Source: Combretum micranthum (taxonomy: Eukaryota; Streptophyta; Magnoliopsida; Myrtales; Combretaceae). From it: DNA of 64,000 bases. The translations under genes and the position numbers were made by a program. This document shows, one piece after another, positions 1 to 12,229 of the stretch. A model generated the notes under the pieces. The model was not told where the DNA came from. It ran no database searches and was given only the letters and a program-made list of their open reading frames with translations. The stretch lies in NCBI GenBank assembly GCA_024138025.1, contig JAMXBD010003422.1, positions 1 through 64,000 of the forward strand, in the 5' to 3' direction. Position 1 is the first letter of the stretch. Every line of letters begins with the position of its first letter.

Positions 1-42
1 ACATCCTTGCCTCTATTATAATTTATTTATTTTTGTATTACA
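1..42 (-). repeat. Element A 3' LTR, first 42 bp (cut by window edge)
   Basis: Positions 1-42 closely match 10750-10792, the outer end of the 5' LTR. On the minus strand both start TGTAATAC / TATAATAT and continue into the same AT-rich stretch. Only the beginning of the LTR lies in the window. Confidence 0.75.
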
Positions 43-55
43 TCTCTCCCTTCTT
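43..55 (-). other. Polypurine tract of element A
   Basis: The minus strand reads AAGAAGGGAGAGA directly before the 3' LTR start. This is the expected place and composition for the plus-strand primer of reverse transcription. Confidence 0.7.
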
Positions 56-59
56 AAAA

Positions 60-1437
60 GAAACTTTCATCCTTGAAAGTTACTCAAATCATTAAAAAGC
101 TCAGGACACTTTGTTCCCATTTCCTCCTCTAGCTCCTAAATAGCTTATCGTTTAGATTAATTTGTCCATTGCACCTTCACATACTTGATCATACGTCTTC
201 TTAAGATCTGTTGTTTTGTGTCAACCATGGTGAGATTCGGTTGTAATTCCATTGGTTCTAATGCTACTATTTGTTTAGAATCCTTGGCATATTTCCTCAT
301 CATAGAAACATGGAATACGTTGAGTACTCCATCCAAACTAGGTGGTAAAGCTAACTTATAAGCCAAATCGCCTATTTGTTCTAAGACTTCAAAGTCCCAT
401 ATACCTAGGGTTTAACTTACCTCTTAAACCAAACCTGATGACACCTTTAGCTGGTGAAATCTTAAGCAAGACATGTTCTCCTACTTGAAACTCCAAAGGT
501 CTCCTCCTCTTGTTTACATAACTTTTCTGATAACTTTGAGCTGTTTGCAACTTCTGTCTAATCGCTTTGACTTTATCAATAGCATCATATACCAACTTTG
601 GCACCATTATCTATTTGTCACCTACTTCATCCCAATGAATCGACGACCAACATTTTCTACCATACAAGACTTCATAGGGTGGCATCCCAAGTGACACCTG
701 ATAGCTATTGCACCAAAGGTAAGTGCTCATCCCAGCTACCTTCAAAATCTAAGGTACATGCTCTTAACATGTATTCCAGAATCTGGATGGTTTGTTCGGA
801 TTGCCTGTCTATTTGAGGATGATAGGTGGCACTAAAAACCACTTTCATACCTAAAGCTTAGTATAGGCTTTGCTAGAATCTCCTAGCAAACCTGGTATCT
901 CTATCTGATACTATAGTCACCAGTATCCTGTGCAATCTCACTATCTCTTTGATGTATAATTTTGCCACTATTCCATGCTATACCTAATTCTAATGGGTAT
1001 AAAGTGGGTTACCTTGGTAAGCCTATCTACAATTACCCATACTGAGTCAAACCTTTCCCTTGTTCTAGGTAGAGTCGAAACAAAATCCATAGTTATGTGT
1101 TCCCACTCCATTAAGGTATAAGTAAAGGTTTTACTTCACTGCCATTCTTCTATGCTCAATATTGATCAACTGGCACGTATAACACTTAGATCCTATTCCA
1201 CTATTTCTTTCTTCATATTATTCCACCAATACATCTTTTTTATATCATGATACATCTTGTTACCTCATGAATGGAGAGGAATGTGCCTTTTTTAGTAAGT
1301 CCTTCTTAAATTTTTCCCTACTCTGGCACACATAACCTTCCTTTATATCTCATGACTCCTTCATTATCTATATGAAACTCAGCTACTCTACCCACTTCCA
1401 CTCTCTTCTTTACCTCTTGGACATTTAGATCATCTAC
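60..1437 (-). pseudogene. Integrase with C-terminal chromodomain, element A (broken)
   Basis: Minus-strand translation gives recognisable Ty3/gypsy integrase pieces in several frames. Around 980-1040 is the core stretch DSVWVIVDRLTKVTHF. Around 690-830 is the segment resembling HPQTDGQSE followed by RACTLDFEGSWDEHLPL. At 389-607 is the C-terminal part with RRRPLEFQVGEHVLLKISP. At 157-366 come LPPSLDGVLNVFHVSMMRKY and IRRRMIKYVKVQW-like residues, the entry to a chromodomain, and a degraded ELEEEMGTKCPELF-like end lies near 90-130. In the family this enzyme inserts the cDNA and the chromodomain guides it to chromatin. Stops and frame changes make it non-functional. Confidence 0.8.
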
Positions 1438-2880
1438 TTATGCTACTTTAATCCTTTCTATAATAGTACGTTGAATTTGCAAGTTGGTCAGTCTTACACC
1501 TACTCGTCTGGCTACTATTTCTAATTCCAACTTTCTCATATCATCTATCAGACGACGTTGAAAAGTAATCAAAGCTGCTAGATTCTCAAGTAGCTTTCTA
1601 CTCAAGGCATTCGCTACTACATTTACCTTTTCTAAGATGGCACTAACTATCCATGCCAAAGTCCTTTATTAGCTCTAACCATCTCCTTTGCCTCATGTTT
1701 AGCTCCCTCTAGGTAAAGATGTATTTGAAACTTTTATGGTCACTATATATCTTGGATTTCTCTCCATATAGATAGTGCCTCTAAAGCTTCAACGCGTGCA
1801 CTATTGCTATCAGTTCTAGGTCATGTGTAGGATAATTCTTTTCATAAGGCTTCAACTGTCTAGAAGCAGATGCTATCACCTTGCCTCCCTACATCAACAC
1901 ATAACCTAACTTTTGTATGGACACATCACTATAGATGGTATACTCTTCACCACTCACTGGCAAGACTAGAAATGGTGCAAATACTAACTTTTCCTTGAGC
2001 TGTTGGAAGCTATTCTCACAATTCTCATCCCATTCATACCTTACTGCTTTCTGAGTAAGTTTGGTTAAAGGACTTGCAATCTTAGAAAAATCCTCTACAA
2101 ACCTTCTATAGTAACCTAACATTCTAGAAAAATTCTAATTTCTAAGACACTCTTAGGAATTGGCCATTTAACCATTGCCTTTACTTTCTTAAGATCCATC
2201 CACAACTATCCCATTTCTATCGATGATATGCCCTAAGAAAGATACTTGCTCTAACTAGAACTCGCATTTTGTGAACTTAGCATACTACTTTTCATCCTAT
2301 AATAGACTCAAAACTAATCTCAGATGCTCTTCATATTCTTCCTTTGATTTAGAATACACCAAAACATCACCTGTAAAGTCTATTATAAACAAATCTAGAT
2401 AATCTCTGAAGAATCTGTTCATAAGATCCATAAAAATAGCTAGTGCATTTATAAGACCAAATGGCATAACCTCAAATTCATAATGCTTGTATCTGGTCCT
2501 GAAAGCTGTCTTTTGTAAGTCCTCTTCTCTAATTTGTAGCTAGTGATATACCGATTTGAGGTTGATATTTAAGAATACTCATGCCTCTGCCAGCTGGTTA
2601 AAAAGATTATCTATCCTTGGCATAAGGTATTTATTCTTGATAGTCACTTAAATCAACTCTTTGTAATCTATACATAACCACATACTGCCATCCTTTTTCT
2701 TTACAAACAAAACTAGAGCTCCCCAAGGTAACACATTGGGTCTGATAAACTTCTTCTTAAGTAGATCTTCTGTTCCTTGAGCTCTGCAAGTTCTGTTGAT
2801 GCCATGTGGTACGGTGTCTCAATATGGGTATTGTACCTAGCACCAAATCAATATTGAACTTTATTTCTCTTTCTGGTGGT
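1438..2880 (-). pseudogene. Reverse transcriptase-RNase H, element A (broken)
   Basis: At 1889-2122 is the RT/RNase H junction typical of Ty3/gypsy: LGYYRRFVEDFSKIASPLT, then a QQLKEKL segment. At 1438-1659 is the RNase H-integrase linker with VNVVANALSRKLLENLA. RT fingers and palm lie at about 2123-2860 in shifting frames. At the place of the catalytic FxDD box (near 2370-2400) the sequence reads roughly FIIDF then TGD, so the paired aspartates are disrupted. In the family this enzyme copies the RNA into cDNA. This copy could not be active. Confidence 0.8.
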
Positions 2881-3082
2881 AACCCTAGTAGATGTTTTGG
2901 GAAAACATCAGGGTATTCACATGCTATTGGTACCTAAGCAAAGGTTACCTCTTATCATTAAAGGTACCATAGATAAGGTAGATCTATCCCAAAACTCATA
3001 AGTAGGTAGAGCTGGAGGTCTTTGCACTTCAAGTTTGTGTACAAATGACCTCATTGAGAAGACTAAACTCTACCAGGTTATA

Positions 3083-3388
3083 TTAATCAATCACGACATG
3101 ATACTTTACCAACCAATCTACTTCCAAGAGTATATCAAAGTTCACAATGTCTAACACTACTATATCTACAGGTAGATGCCTATATGTTACCTCTACAACC
3201 ACATTTCTACAAATCTTGTTTAATAAGGTTCCACTCCCTAAAGGTGTGTTTACAGACAAGCATTTAGATATATTTTCGGCATACACATTACATATAGACA
3301 CAAATGATTCAGAGATACATGCACCATTATCAAAAAGTACATAAGCAATATGCAAGAATATAAAGAACGTATCTACAATAGTGTCCAC
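3083..3388 (-). pseudogene. Aspartic protease, element A (decayed)
   Basis: An open stretch of about 100 codons matches the retropepsin region of Ty3/gypsy. It has FDNGACISESFVS where DTGA(S/T) is expected, then VVVEVTYRHLPVDIVVLDIVNFDILLEVDWLVKYHVVID, which matches in layout the flap and the DxILGMDWL segment (given here only in part as a motif). The active-site motif reads DNGA rather than DTGA. Gag lies upstream and RT downstream on the same strand. Confidence 0.75.
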
Positions 3389-3420
3389 ACTAGATGTATC
3401 TCTATGCTGAAAGGCATAAA

Positions 3421-4662
3421 CCTTAGCTGATACTCTTTGTCCTTGACCACTTGACTTATCTAAATCTCTAGAGCCACTAGCCTACTAGGCTCCTTGCAAT
3501 TATGGCCCTATGTCAACGTTGCCCACACTTGAAACAGAACACTTATGGGATAACTTTCTCTATGTAGAACCTATGGTTGTGCCTAACCTTATCACATGCA
3601 AAGCAAGCATTCTCAAACCACTTATAGTCCTTAAGATCATGTGGTCTATAGCACTTGATACACTTCCTCTATGTACACTAAATTACTGATTTGATCTGCT
3701 ATGTGATCGGCTTCTTCCTCCTATCTTGGGTAAGAACACTAGTGGTTGGCCACTTACCCAACAAGATCCAAATTCGTTATGTCTCACAATTTTTTATCTC
3801 ATTGAGGCCTTGTTCAACTATCTTTGCTTTGTTGACAACGATAGAGTTATTAGTCAAGTCCATCAGGTTCACATGGTGTTGAATCTTAAGCTCTAACCTT
3901 GTGGTGAATCTACTCAACTTAGCATCCTCACTCTCCTTTAAAGGATCTAGCAGAAATCTCATTTACATGTTCAACTCAACCCCATACTCTTATAATATCA
4001 TACAACCTTACTATAGAGTATAGTACTCTTGCAACATCTGATGTTTGGTGCTTTCAGGGAAAACTCCCTATAGAAAGCCTGCTGGAATCTATCCCAAATA
4101 ATCACTCCAATCATGTGTCTTTTGGTGCTCAACCACCAGTTATTTGCTCTCACTATCAGCAGATAAGAGGCATACTCAACCTTTTTATTCTCAAGAATAT
4201 CTAGAGCAAAAAAAGTCTTCTCCACTTCCTTCATTCATAATTGAACATCAAGCGGCCTCTTAAGCTTTGGCCCAAATTTGTAAACTAAATCAACAAACTT
4301 ATTTAGACTCAACACATCAACATGTCTGGCCCTATTCTTGCCATTACCATTTTGTCTATGGGTTTCCTACCTTTAGGTCTCAGCATTGGCCTGTATCACT
4401 TGTACATCTTGACGCATCTATTGGTGTTGTTGTATAACTACCCCTAGAAGGGTATTCATTACTTGCATAAACTAAACAGCATCAACTTGTACTTATTGGC
4501 TGGTAGGTCTCGAGGTAACTGATTCAAGGGTGGCTGGTTCAAAGGTGGTTGATTCACAGGTGCTTGTCCTTCATTAAATTCTTCCTTACTAGTCTTGGAG
4601 GAACTAACATCAGGGGCTCTTCTTCTAGGTGGTATTCTAACAAAGATAAACATGTAACTCAT
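3421..4662 (-). pseudogene. Gag, element A (broken)
   Basis: Three pieces in order. At 4459-4662 is an N-terminal stretch with PPRRRAP and three imperfect copies of a QPPLN motif. At 3998-4234 is the retrotransposon gag domain, with KVEYASYLL, WW and WDRFQQAFYREF in the spacing usual for plant gag. At 3777-3962 is the following helix region with LSRFTTRLE. Around 3510-3660 are cysteine pairs of degraded zinc knuckles (CFKCG and CFACDK). Gag forms the particle and binds the RNA. Stops and frame changes separate the pieces. Confidence 0.75.
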
Positions 4663-4824
4663 GAGAAAAGAGATAAAATAGGTTAAAAGACCAAACCACT
4701 ATAAAAACTACAAGATAACGACATTACTAACTAGATAAGCAACCCCAACTATCTGCTACCCATTCATCGTTGCTTATCATTCTAAAGATTTCATAACTTA
4801 GATCTAGTAAGATTCATTACTTAA

Positions 4825-4836
4825 GCTTTGATACCA
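4825..4836 (-). other. Primer binding site (tRNA-Met type), element A
   Basis: The minus strand reads TGGTATCAAAGC, one base different from the usual initiator tRNA-Met site TGGTATCAGAGC. It sits 7 bp from the LTR end at 4844. Confidence 0.75.
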
Positions 4837-7799
4837 CTTAAGCTATAACATCTTAAACTGAGAGCATTAACAGCTTGCCACATTTTCTCACTAGAGATGG
4901 ATACACTAAGATTTGAATTCTACTAAACCGTAATTAAAACACTATATAACTTCAATATCTCACATTAAAGGAAACTTCTAAAATGTCTATGTCATAAAAA
5001 AAAAAAAAAACTTATGAATAACTCAGTTGGCATAAACCAAGCACCAACTTAAATAAAACTTAAAACATCAAATGAAAAATCTTAAAACATTAGAAACCAG
5101 AAAAAAAAAAATAGATATCCAAACATCAAGAGTCATAACAACTAATTAAAACTTTATATGATCTTTAGCTCTAGCTATCTCCAAAACAAAACATCTACTA
5201 ATCAGCTAGAAAATTAGCTCAATTATCGACTTCTCTATAGTCTACGAAAACATCATAACCAAATAGATCAAAGACTACTGGATCATTGTCACGCCCCAAA
5301 GGGTACCCTAAACATGGCAGTCCATCACATACGGTATTAAAACTTAAGAATGACTTCCCAAAGTCAAGCGAAAGTTTTCAACACCATATATAAAACGTCT
5401 ATCACAACAATCGGAGACACCGATGGGATGTATAGTTTGAGATAGTAAATACAACATACAAGAATTCTAGATAACCATCCCATTTCAATATTATAAGAAT
5501 ATAATCCTTACAGCATCTTAAGGGTTTTCCCCTATAAATCTCCAAACAATCATAATATCAACTTAGTCTTTCACACAAGAAAACAATACAAACACTAAAA
5601 GATATTAAAGGATATTTAGCCTAAGATTTTCAAAGGATTTCCAGAAGCTTTCCAAAACATAATCCCACTCGAGTATACGAAGTCTTTGGGCATAAGAGAT
5701 ATTGATCCTGTGACGGCCAAAGTCTATCGAAGTATAAGCATAACTAGCTTAGTGAGATTATTCCTGAATTAACATACTCATATCAATAATTTCAAACAAG
5801 TTATCAAACAAGCATATGAATGCATCAAGCAAATGAATAAGCAATACATATGATCTACCAGAAATCATATGTTTGAATGGATTTACCCTCTATTCAGGGT
5901 TAGATGTTTCAGATTCTTTAAAACCCATCTTTAAAATCCAACTTATGTAGTTTATTTCAGGCTCTTACTCGCCCATCTTGAAATAGTTCTTTCAGGCTCC
6001 TATTCTCCCATCTTACAGATTTATGGCTCCTGCAAACCCCGCTACTATACTCTTGTCCTATCAAATATAGCACCTCATGAAATGAAGCTAACTATGTGAT
6101 ATGCATGAATCAATTAATATAACTCATAATATATGATTTGAGTAATTTAAAGGTGATCATAGAATTTGCACACACTCCAACAGAATAATAGTATAACATA
6201 AGTTAATTAACAACGATTCATGCCTCAGTATGCTTAGCATTCTTTCAACCAATATTATCATACATAATTCATGTTTATCTTTTCCTACTTCTAGTGCCTC
6301 TAGCTACAAGCACAACCAAGTACGTAAAAGGTAGGAAATAAACTCACTCGGCCATAAGGATTTATCTTTCTTATGGATGAGTCGATTGGTAAATCCACTA
6401 ATCAAAATAACCTTCCACGTATGAAGACTCCTCCTCGGGATCACTTAATCAAGATCGTTAAAATTTGTATAGAGGGTAATTCCGACTTAAAATGGCCATA
6501 ACTTGGTCATTTTAACTCGGAATTGCACATATAATATACCGTTTTATACATATTCGAAAAGATCTATCAATTTCTAAGTTATTTTTGTCATAAAAAGCCA
6601 TTTGAGTTGGAAAATACTAAAGTACAGAATAGTTACGAATTTATAGTTCACAAAATATGATTTTTCCAAATATTTCCAAACTTCTCTTTACTCAAAAATC
6701 TTTACGAAAAATACATTGATATTTGTATAGTTGAAAAATCCTTTGAACATATATATATACACTCATATTGTATACATGATTTTTGCAGTATTGTCTCAAT
6801 ATAAACAATTTGTCTTTAAGAGTTTCAAAAGATAAAACTTTGAAAATTTCTCCTTTTTGAATTGTTAGAAGAAAAACAAAAATATACTTGGGTCGTTATG
6901 AATGAGTGTATTCCTATTATAATTCCATTTCCTGTCTTTTCAAAAGTAAATTTGGTTCTTTAAGTTATTTATCAACTTTATTTCTAGTGATTAAAAAAAT
7001 AAACTTTTCAAAATATTCCTTAAGTTTTTGGTGTGGTCAAATATTTGGAGTTGTGTTGAATGTATATTTTCTTCTCATTTTCATATCCTGTTTCTTCTTT
7101 AGAAAAATAAGTGTACCTTTAAAACTTTATTTTCTTGGTAAATTCATTTTTCTAAGTTGGTTTCTAATTTAGTGAGTTGATTTTACCTTGATTTGAAAAA
7201 CTTGTTTTATTCCTAATATTTATAGAGTGGTGGAATAACTCTGTTTAGATAAGTTTATAAGAAAAGCTTTCTTATTAAAGAATTGTTAATGTTAGAACTT
7301 ACCAAAATTTCATTTTGATTTTGAAAAGAGAGTAACAATATAAAAATTAAGTTTTGAGGAAACTTTCTTAGTATGTGATTTTCGAAGTCTATAGTGAAAC
7401 TATTTAAGTTTTATAAAAAATATGGTTGAGTTAAAATCTTAAGTTCAATGCTAAAAATTCTATCTTTATGGAGTATTTAGTTTGATTTATAAAGAAAATG
7501 AGTTCCTTTTATTATTTTGAAGAAATTTTCATTATTACTTTTTCTAGAATTTATGATTAGCTTATATTTTGAAAAGAGTTTATTAAAAACAAAACTTAGA
7601 TCCTTTGTTGAAAATTTCTTTTGTTAAGAAATCTAGTTTACTTCTCTTTGTTTAACAAAGAATCCATTTTTATTTTTATTTAAGACAACAATATTCTAAT
7701 CATGCATGAATATGAGTATGTAGCAATGTAAAAGTAAGAACAATACATAATAAGATAGAAAGAAATATTCATAAGCAAATAAACATAATAATAATATGG

Positions 7800-7877
7800 T
7801 CAAGTATTGGGAACCTTACCTTCATCAAGGTATCTCGATCATGTATTGGGAGTCTTAGCTTCATCAAGACAACCCGG
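7800..7877. repeat. Two-copy tandem repeat (39 bp) in solo LTR
   Basis: Two adjacent units share GTATTGGGA, CTTA and CTTCATCAAG. The same duplicated pair is present in the related solo LTR at about 47436-47513, so the duplication is older than the split of the two copies. Confidence 0.6.
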
Positions 7878-8451
7878 GACTAAGAATAGACTAGTCTCAA
7901 AGAAAAGAAAGAAAATCGTTTTGACTTGATATAGACAAATCTAAGACTAGAAAGACTAGTCTTAATAAATTGCATGAATTAAATAAATAAATTGCAAAGC
8001 ATGAAAATAAATAAATAACAAGTGAGCTTATATACTCTAAAGAAATATATATACATAATATACATAATACTATATAGAAGTTAGATTAGAGCAATAAAAA
8101 TAACAATAATAACAACAATATAATAGTAACATAATGTAAAATATGAACATGAACAAAAACAAAACATGAGCATATTGTTGTTTCTTTAACTCTCATGAGT
8201 CTAAGAAATATACACTAAGCTCATACTAAGTTGTATGAACATAATAAAGAATATAGGTAGGATTTTACTTAAGGTTTAATGGATGATTTGAAAAGAAATG
8301 AATGGGTAGTGTGTTTGTTATTTTTCTTGAAGAGTAGTAAATGGTAAAGAGTGTTTGGACAGGGAATTGTTGGAGAGAGGTTTTGAGAGAGAATTTTGGT
8401 AGATTTTTGTTATGTAAAATGGATGTGTGAAAGAATAAAGGAGGAATGGGG

Positions 8452-8459
8452 TATTTATA
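8452..8459 (-). promoter_or_regulatory. TATA box of the solo LTR
   Basis: TATAAATA on the minus strand inside CTATAAATACCCCATT. The same box with the same neighbours is kept in the related solo LTR at 48063-48070, while most surrounding sequence has diverged. Confidence 0.6.
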
Positions 8460-10792
8460 GAATTTTTAGAGTGAAAATTAGATGTAATAAAATCAATTAA
8501 AAAAGAAATAATATTGAGAAAGAGAGAGGAAGGCCGACGCAATTAAGGGGGAGAGAGAGAGGATATTTTGTTTGTTTTGTAATTTTTATAAGAAAAGAAA
8601 TAATGTATAAGGTTTGATGTGAATAAAGTTATATTGGAAATATAAAAGTGTAAGAAATAGGTGTGTAAGTAGTAAGAAATAGGTGTAAGAAAAAGTAGAG
8701 ATAGTGAAATAGTAATAAATAGTAGGAATAGTACTATGAATAGTAGACTAGACAAAAAAATACCAGTAGTAATAAAAATACGTAAATGAGCTATATCTGA
8801 TATTTTTAGTTACCGGAAAATTGTGAAACTGATATTTTTAGAATCCATGTATAATTACGAGTCTTCTGGTGTTATCAGAATATTTTCACTATTCGGTGCA
8901 TTGGGGCATGGTTTTTGAAAACTGATCCCGTTTAGATCCCCAAAACACTAGAAAATTGCGAATCTAATATTTTTATACTTCCCTATATTATTACGAACTC
9001 TTATAAGCCATTGACTCTATTTCGTTTTCTAGGGTTTGAGATGCAGGATTGCTAGAGTTGAAATTGTTTGATTGTCTTGATCTTTGTTGACTTTTAAAAC
9101 TCCGGTTTGACTAAGGTTAAGGTTTAATCCAACTTTACCATAGAAATTGAGGGGTTTACATCAGGGATTGGATAGATAGATTGTCTCATGCTCGGATCTT
9201 TGAATCGAATAATTATTGAATTTTCTATTTTTGTTTTTGAAGATTCTCTTATGAAATCCCATGATCGAAATTGCTTAAGGATCGGTTTTAACTTGAGTCA
9301 GACTTTAGGGTTTCAATTTGGTATTCCAAAACCATTCTAAAAAAATTCGAGGGTTTACAATCATCACCTGCTCCTGAAAAACAAATGGAGTGAATGCAAG
9401 GCCTAGTACACTAAACCATAACCACATGCACATGAACAAACATTATACATGTCCACATGCAACATAGTAATATGTGCAGTAATCACAGGTTATTATCTTT
9501 AATTAGCCAACCAAATAACATAGTTTACAGCCATTTGCAACTAGCCCAAAAACTGGAGTAACTCATGACTATATACTTTAAAATACTTATATATATATAT
9601 ATATTGGTGTTGGGTACTCTTCACATACCTTAGGTACTGTACTTGTACCACTCCTAAACTACTAAAATCATCTCTATGCATAACTCCAGTCGAGATAAAG
9701 CCATACACAAATCATCAGGGCATTGTTGACACCGACACTCCCGATCCACTAAACCCCACCAAATACAAGAAACAACCAAATTAAAACTAGATAGCATTAA
9801 GTTCATTTGCAATTTTCTAAGCCTACATTTACAAACAACAACCAAGGTAAGGATAGACCTGAAACGACGTTTAGAACAAATAACTTAACTTCATCGAAAA
9901 CAACTAAACACAAGCAAATGCTAACTCAAAACTTGATTTAAGTAAGAAAACGTACTTCTAAGATCATCTAACCTCGTAAACAACTAAGAACTACCTTACT
10001 ACTTGGACTTAGGTATACTAAAGATTAAGCTAAGAGTTAAGGAGTTTAAGAAGGTCAAAAACATGAATTGAAGAAGACTACAACATCCCCCTATTGGCTA
10101 CACCTATGATAGGGGGTATGATATCCTTGAAAAGAAAAGAAAACACAAAAAGCTCCTGCTACGCTCATTATAGGGGGCATACCTCCATTACAACCATGAT
10201 GACAGTAGTGATAGCCATCAAGGTTGATTGGTCATAACTCGCCAACCCGAGGGGATTACAACCATGATCCTTTATACATACTTCCCTCACTCCAAAGCAT
10301 GAAAAATACTAAAAGAAAACCTTTTTCTTGATTCAAAACCATGCAACTCCAAAAGAAAATGTCTTTTCTTATACAAAGAAATGTTATAAGCATGATACGT
10401 AAAATTTTCTTTGTTCCTTTTGAAATCAACAACCGCAACCACCAAGAAGACAACCTAAGGTTTTCCAAAACTCCTCCAATGCTTTGATCCCTTCAACACC
10501 AGCAATGCAACTCAGAAAAGACAACTCCTCCTGAATAATAAAGGATTCAAAAGAAGAAACCTTACCTATTAATTTATCTATGTGATTCCTTAGAACAAGA
10601 TACAAGCTTAAGAGAGAGATAGAGAGTCTTAAGGTTTGGCTCTTTGTGAAATTCTTCAAAGAAAGAGAGATACGTTTCTTTTAGGTGAGGATTAATAACA
10701 CTTATCTTATTAGGAAAGACTTATTTTCCCTCTTACTTAACAGCATTTGACATCCTTTCTCTTCATTATAATTTATTTAGTTTTATATTATA

Positions 10793-12157
10793 GTTTCTAT
10801 GAGTCAAATGAATAAATTGAAGAGCTTTCAATGAAGAAAGGAAGGAAAACAACAAAATAAAACAGAATTCATTCAACGGCTCCCATGGTTGAAATTTCTA
10901 TGGACCATATTCATGTTTTGATCCATGGCTATCATCAGCAAAGGCAAAGATTGTTGATTCGCAATTTCAATCGCTCTCATAAAGGGGATCAGGTTCAAGG
11001 ATAAATGTTTTTCATAAAAGCAATCACGTTCGCACCCGCAATTAACACTACATTTATCCTTCATACTATTTTTCAAATTTTATTTTTAGCTCAACAAGCT
11101 ACATACTATAAATAGCTTATTTGCTATGAGAAGAGGGAAAGCAAGGGATTTTTTTTTCTTGCACATAGTACACACTTTAGTTAGTTTTTTCTATAGAAAG
11201 TATTCTTCTTTTCTCTCTCTTAGATTTTCTAACATATTTGTTAGTTTTTTATCAATTTAAGTGCTTTCTTAAAGATCTTTTGCAAGAATTTTAAGCTAAA
11301 CAAGTGTTATCTCTGAATCCTAGTTTGATTTGCTACATCTTATGGAGGAGTAAATGAATTTTTCTTAGATCTTGTGGATCTAAATTTGAAACAAGTGGTC
11401 TATTTTGTACTTTTATTAAAATATTATTGAATACTTGTAATTGATATCTTGAACCTCTTTGACTTGAATTTACATGTGTATAGTATGAATTCATTTTTCT
11501 TTTCATTTGAATTGAAATGAAAGATCGTTCATTTGAATAGATCTAAGCTATTTATGAGAATTGGTATAGCAGGTAGAGATAGAGGCAGTGAAATTCTTTT
11601 GTCACTTGATTAATTGCATGAGATATGTTGTTAATCTAAGGGTTTTTAATCTTAATGCAAATCTAAGTTGCTAATAGTTAGGAAGCAATTCCAGTGATTT
11701 GACTTAGCTTTAGGCCTTATTTTATCGAGAGAGAGACTTTAACATATTTTAATGAATCTAACAATATAAGTTTTATTCAATAATGAATCAATGATATTTG
11801 ATGATTTTTCTCTTTGATCACAAGTAAATGATTTAGAGAAACAACATCTAATCAATCTCTTGTGATTGATCTTAATCTTTTTTGGAATTGATTTAAAATC
11901 TTCTTTCATGTAAATAATTGTTTTGTTTAGTTATAGAGTCTTAACTTCACAATTTGCTAAATTTCTTGAGCTAGATAATAAATTAGAGTGAGTAAGGTAG
12001 AAGCTAATGATCCCTAGGAATATGACCTATTTTTCTATGCTACTTCGATACATTTGCTTACCTTTAAAATAGTGGTAGTGATTGAAGAGAAATGGAACTT
12101 TAGAATTTATAAATTTTAAAACTTGATTACGATCTATTTACCATATGTGATAGATCA
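10793..12157 (+). repeat. Element B 5' LTR (start missing)
   Basis: It matches 16978-17647 plus the later 3' LTR pieces: both share the opening TTTCTATGAGTCAAATGAA and the end near GTGATAGATCA / GTGACAAATCA. The 3' copy has about 110 bp before this point, which the 5' copy lacks because element A abuts here. A TATA box lies at 11107-11114. Confidence 0.75.
11107..11114 (+). promoter_or_regulatory. TATA box of element B LTR
   Basis: TATAAATA inside ACTATAAATAGCTTATTTG. The 3' LTR copy near 17236 reads ACTATAAAGAGCTTATTTG, so the promoter position is shared but one copy has decayed. Confidence 0.55.
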
Positions 12158-12229
12158 AATATTTTTAAAATATACTTGCAAGGGAGTAATTTTAGTAAAA
12201 TGGTCTTTAAAGAATTTAAGGAAGTTGAA

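Larger units (their letters stand above)
5287..9359 (-). mobile_element. Solo LTR (Tekay-like, 4073 bp) inside element A's LTR
   Basis: On the minus strand the block starts TGTAAACCCTCG and ends GGGGCGTGACA, as in long Tekay-type LTRs. It is flanked by perfect ATCAT duplications (5282-5286 and 9360-9364). It has no internal coding region, so it is a solo LTR left by recombination between the two LTRs of a full element. A second copy of the start, TGTAAACCCCTC, lies 199 bp inside at about 9149-9160. The orientation is supported by a TATA box on the minus strand at 8452-8459. The block at 44518-48777 is the same family. Confidence 0.88.
1..10792 (-). mobile_element. Element A: Ty3/gypsy chromovirus (Tekay/Del type), degenerate
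   Basis: A minus-strand LTR retrotransposon read from right to left: 5' LTR (4844-10792), primer site (4825-4836), gag, protease, RT, RNase H, integrase with chromodomain, polypurine tract and the first bases of the 3' LTR (1-42). The domain order and the chromodomain-like tail after the integrase place it in the chromoviruses, probably Tekay/Del. Frameshifts and stops interrupt every domain, so it is dead. The 5' LTR is split by a solo LTR at 5287-9359. Its right edge abuts Athila LTR sequence that should start about 110 bp earlier, so A probably inserted into the 5' LTR of element B; the rest of A's 3' LTR and B's LTR start lie left of the window. Confidence 0.85.
4844..10792 (-). repeat. 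Element A 5' LTR, split by a solo LTR
   Basis: The LTR occupies 4844-5286 and 9360-10792, about 1.87 kb once the inserted solo LTR and its target duplication are removed. The inner end matches another copy of the family at 48986-49047, with the shared phrase CACTAGAGATGGA. The outer end matches window positions 1-42. No gene is seen in it. Small ORFs at 9654-9845 and 10256-10659 look accidental. Confidence 0.75.

Noticed and set aside
5287..9160. Placing the solo LTR end at 9160 (first GGGGTTTACA)
   Set aside because: The flanks there (ATCAT against TCAGG) do not match, whereas ending at 9359 gives a perfect ATCAT duplication.
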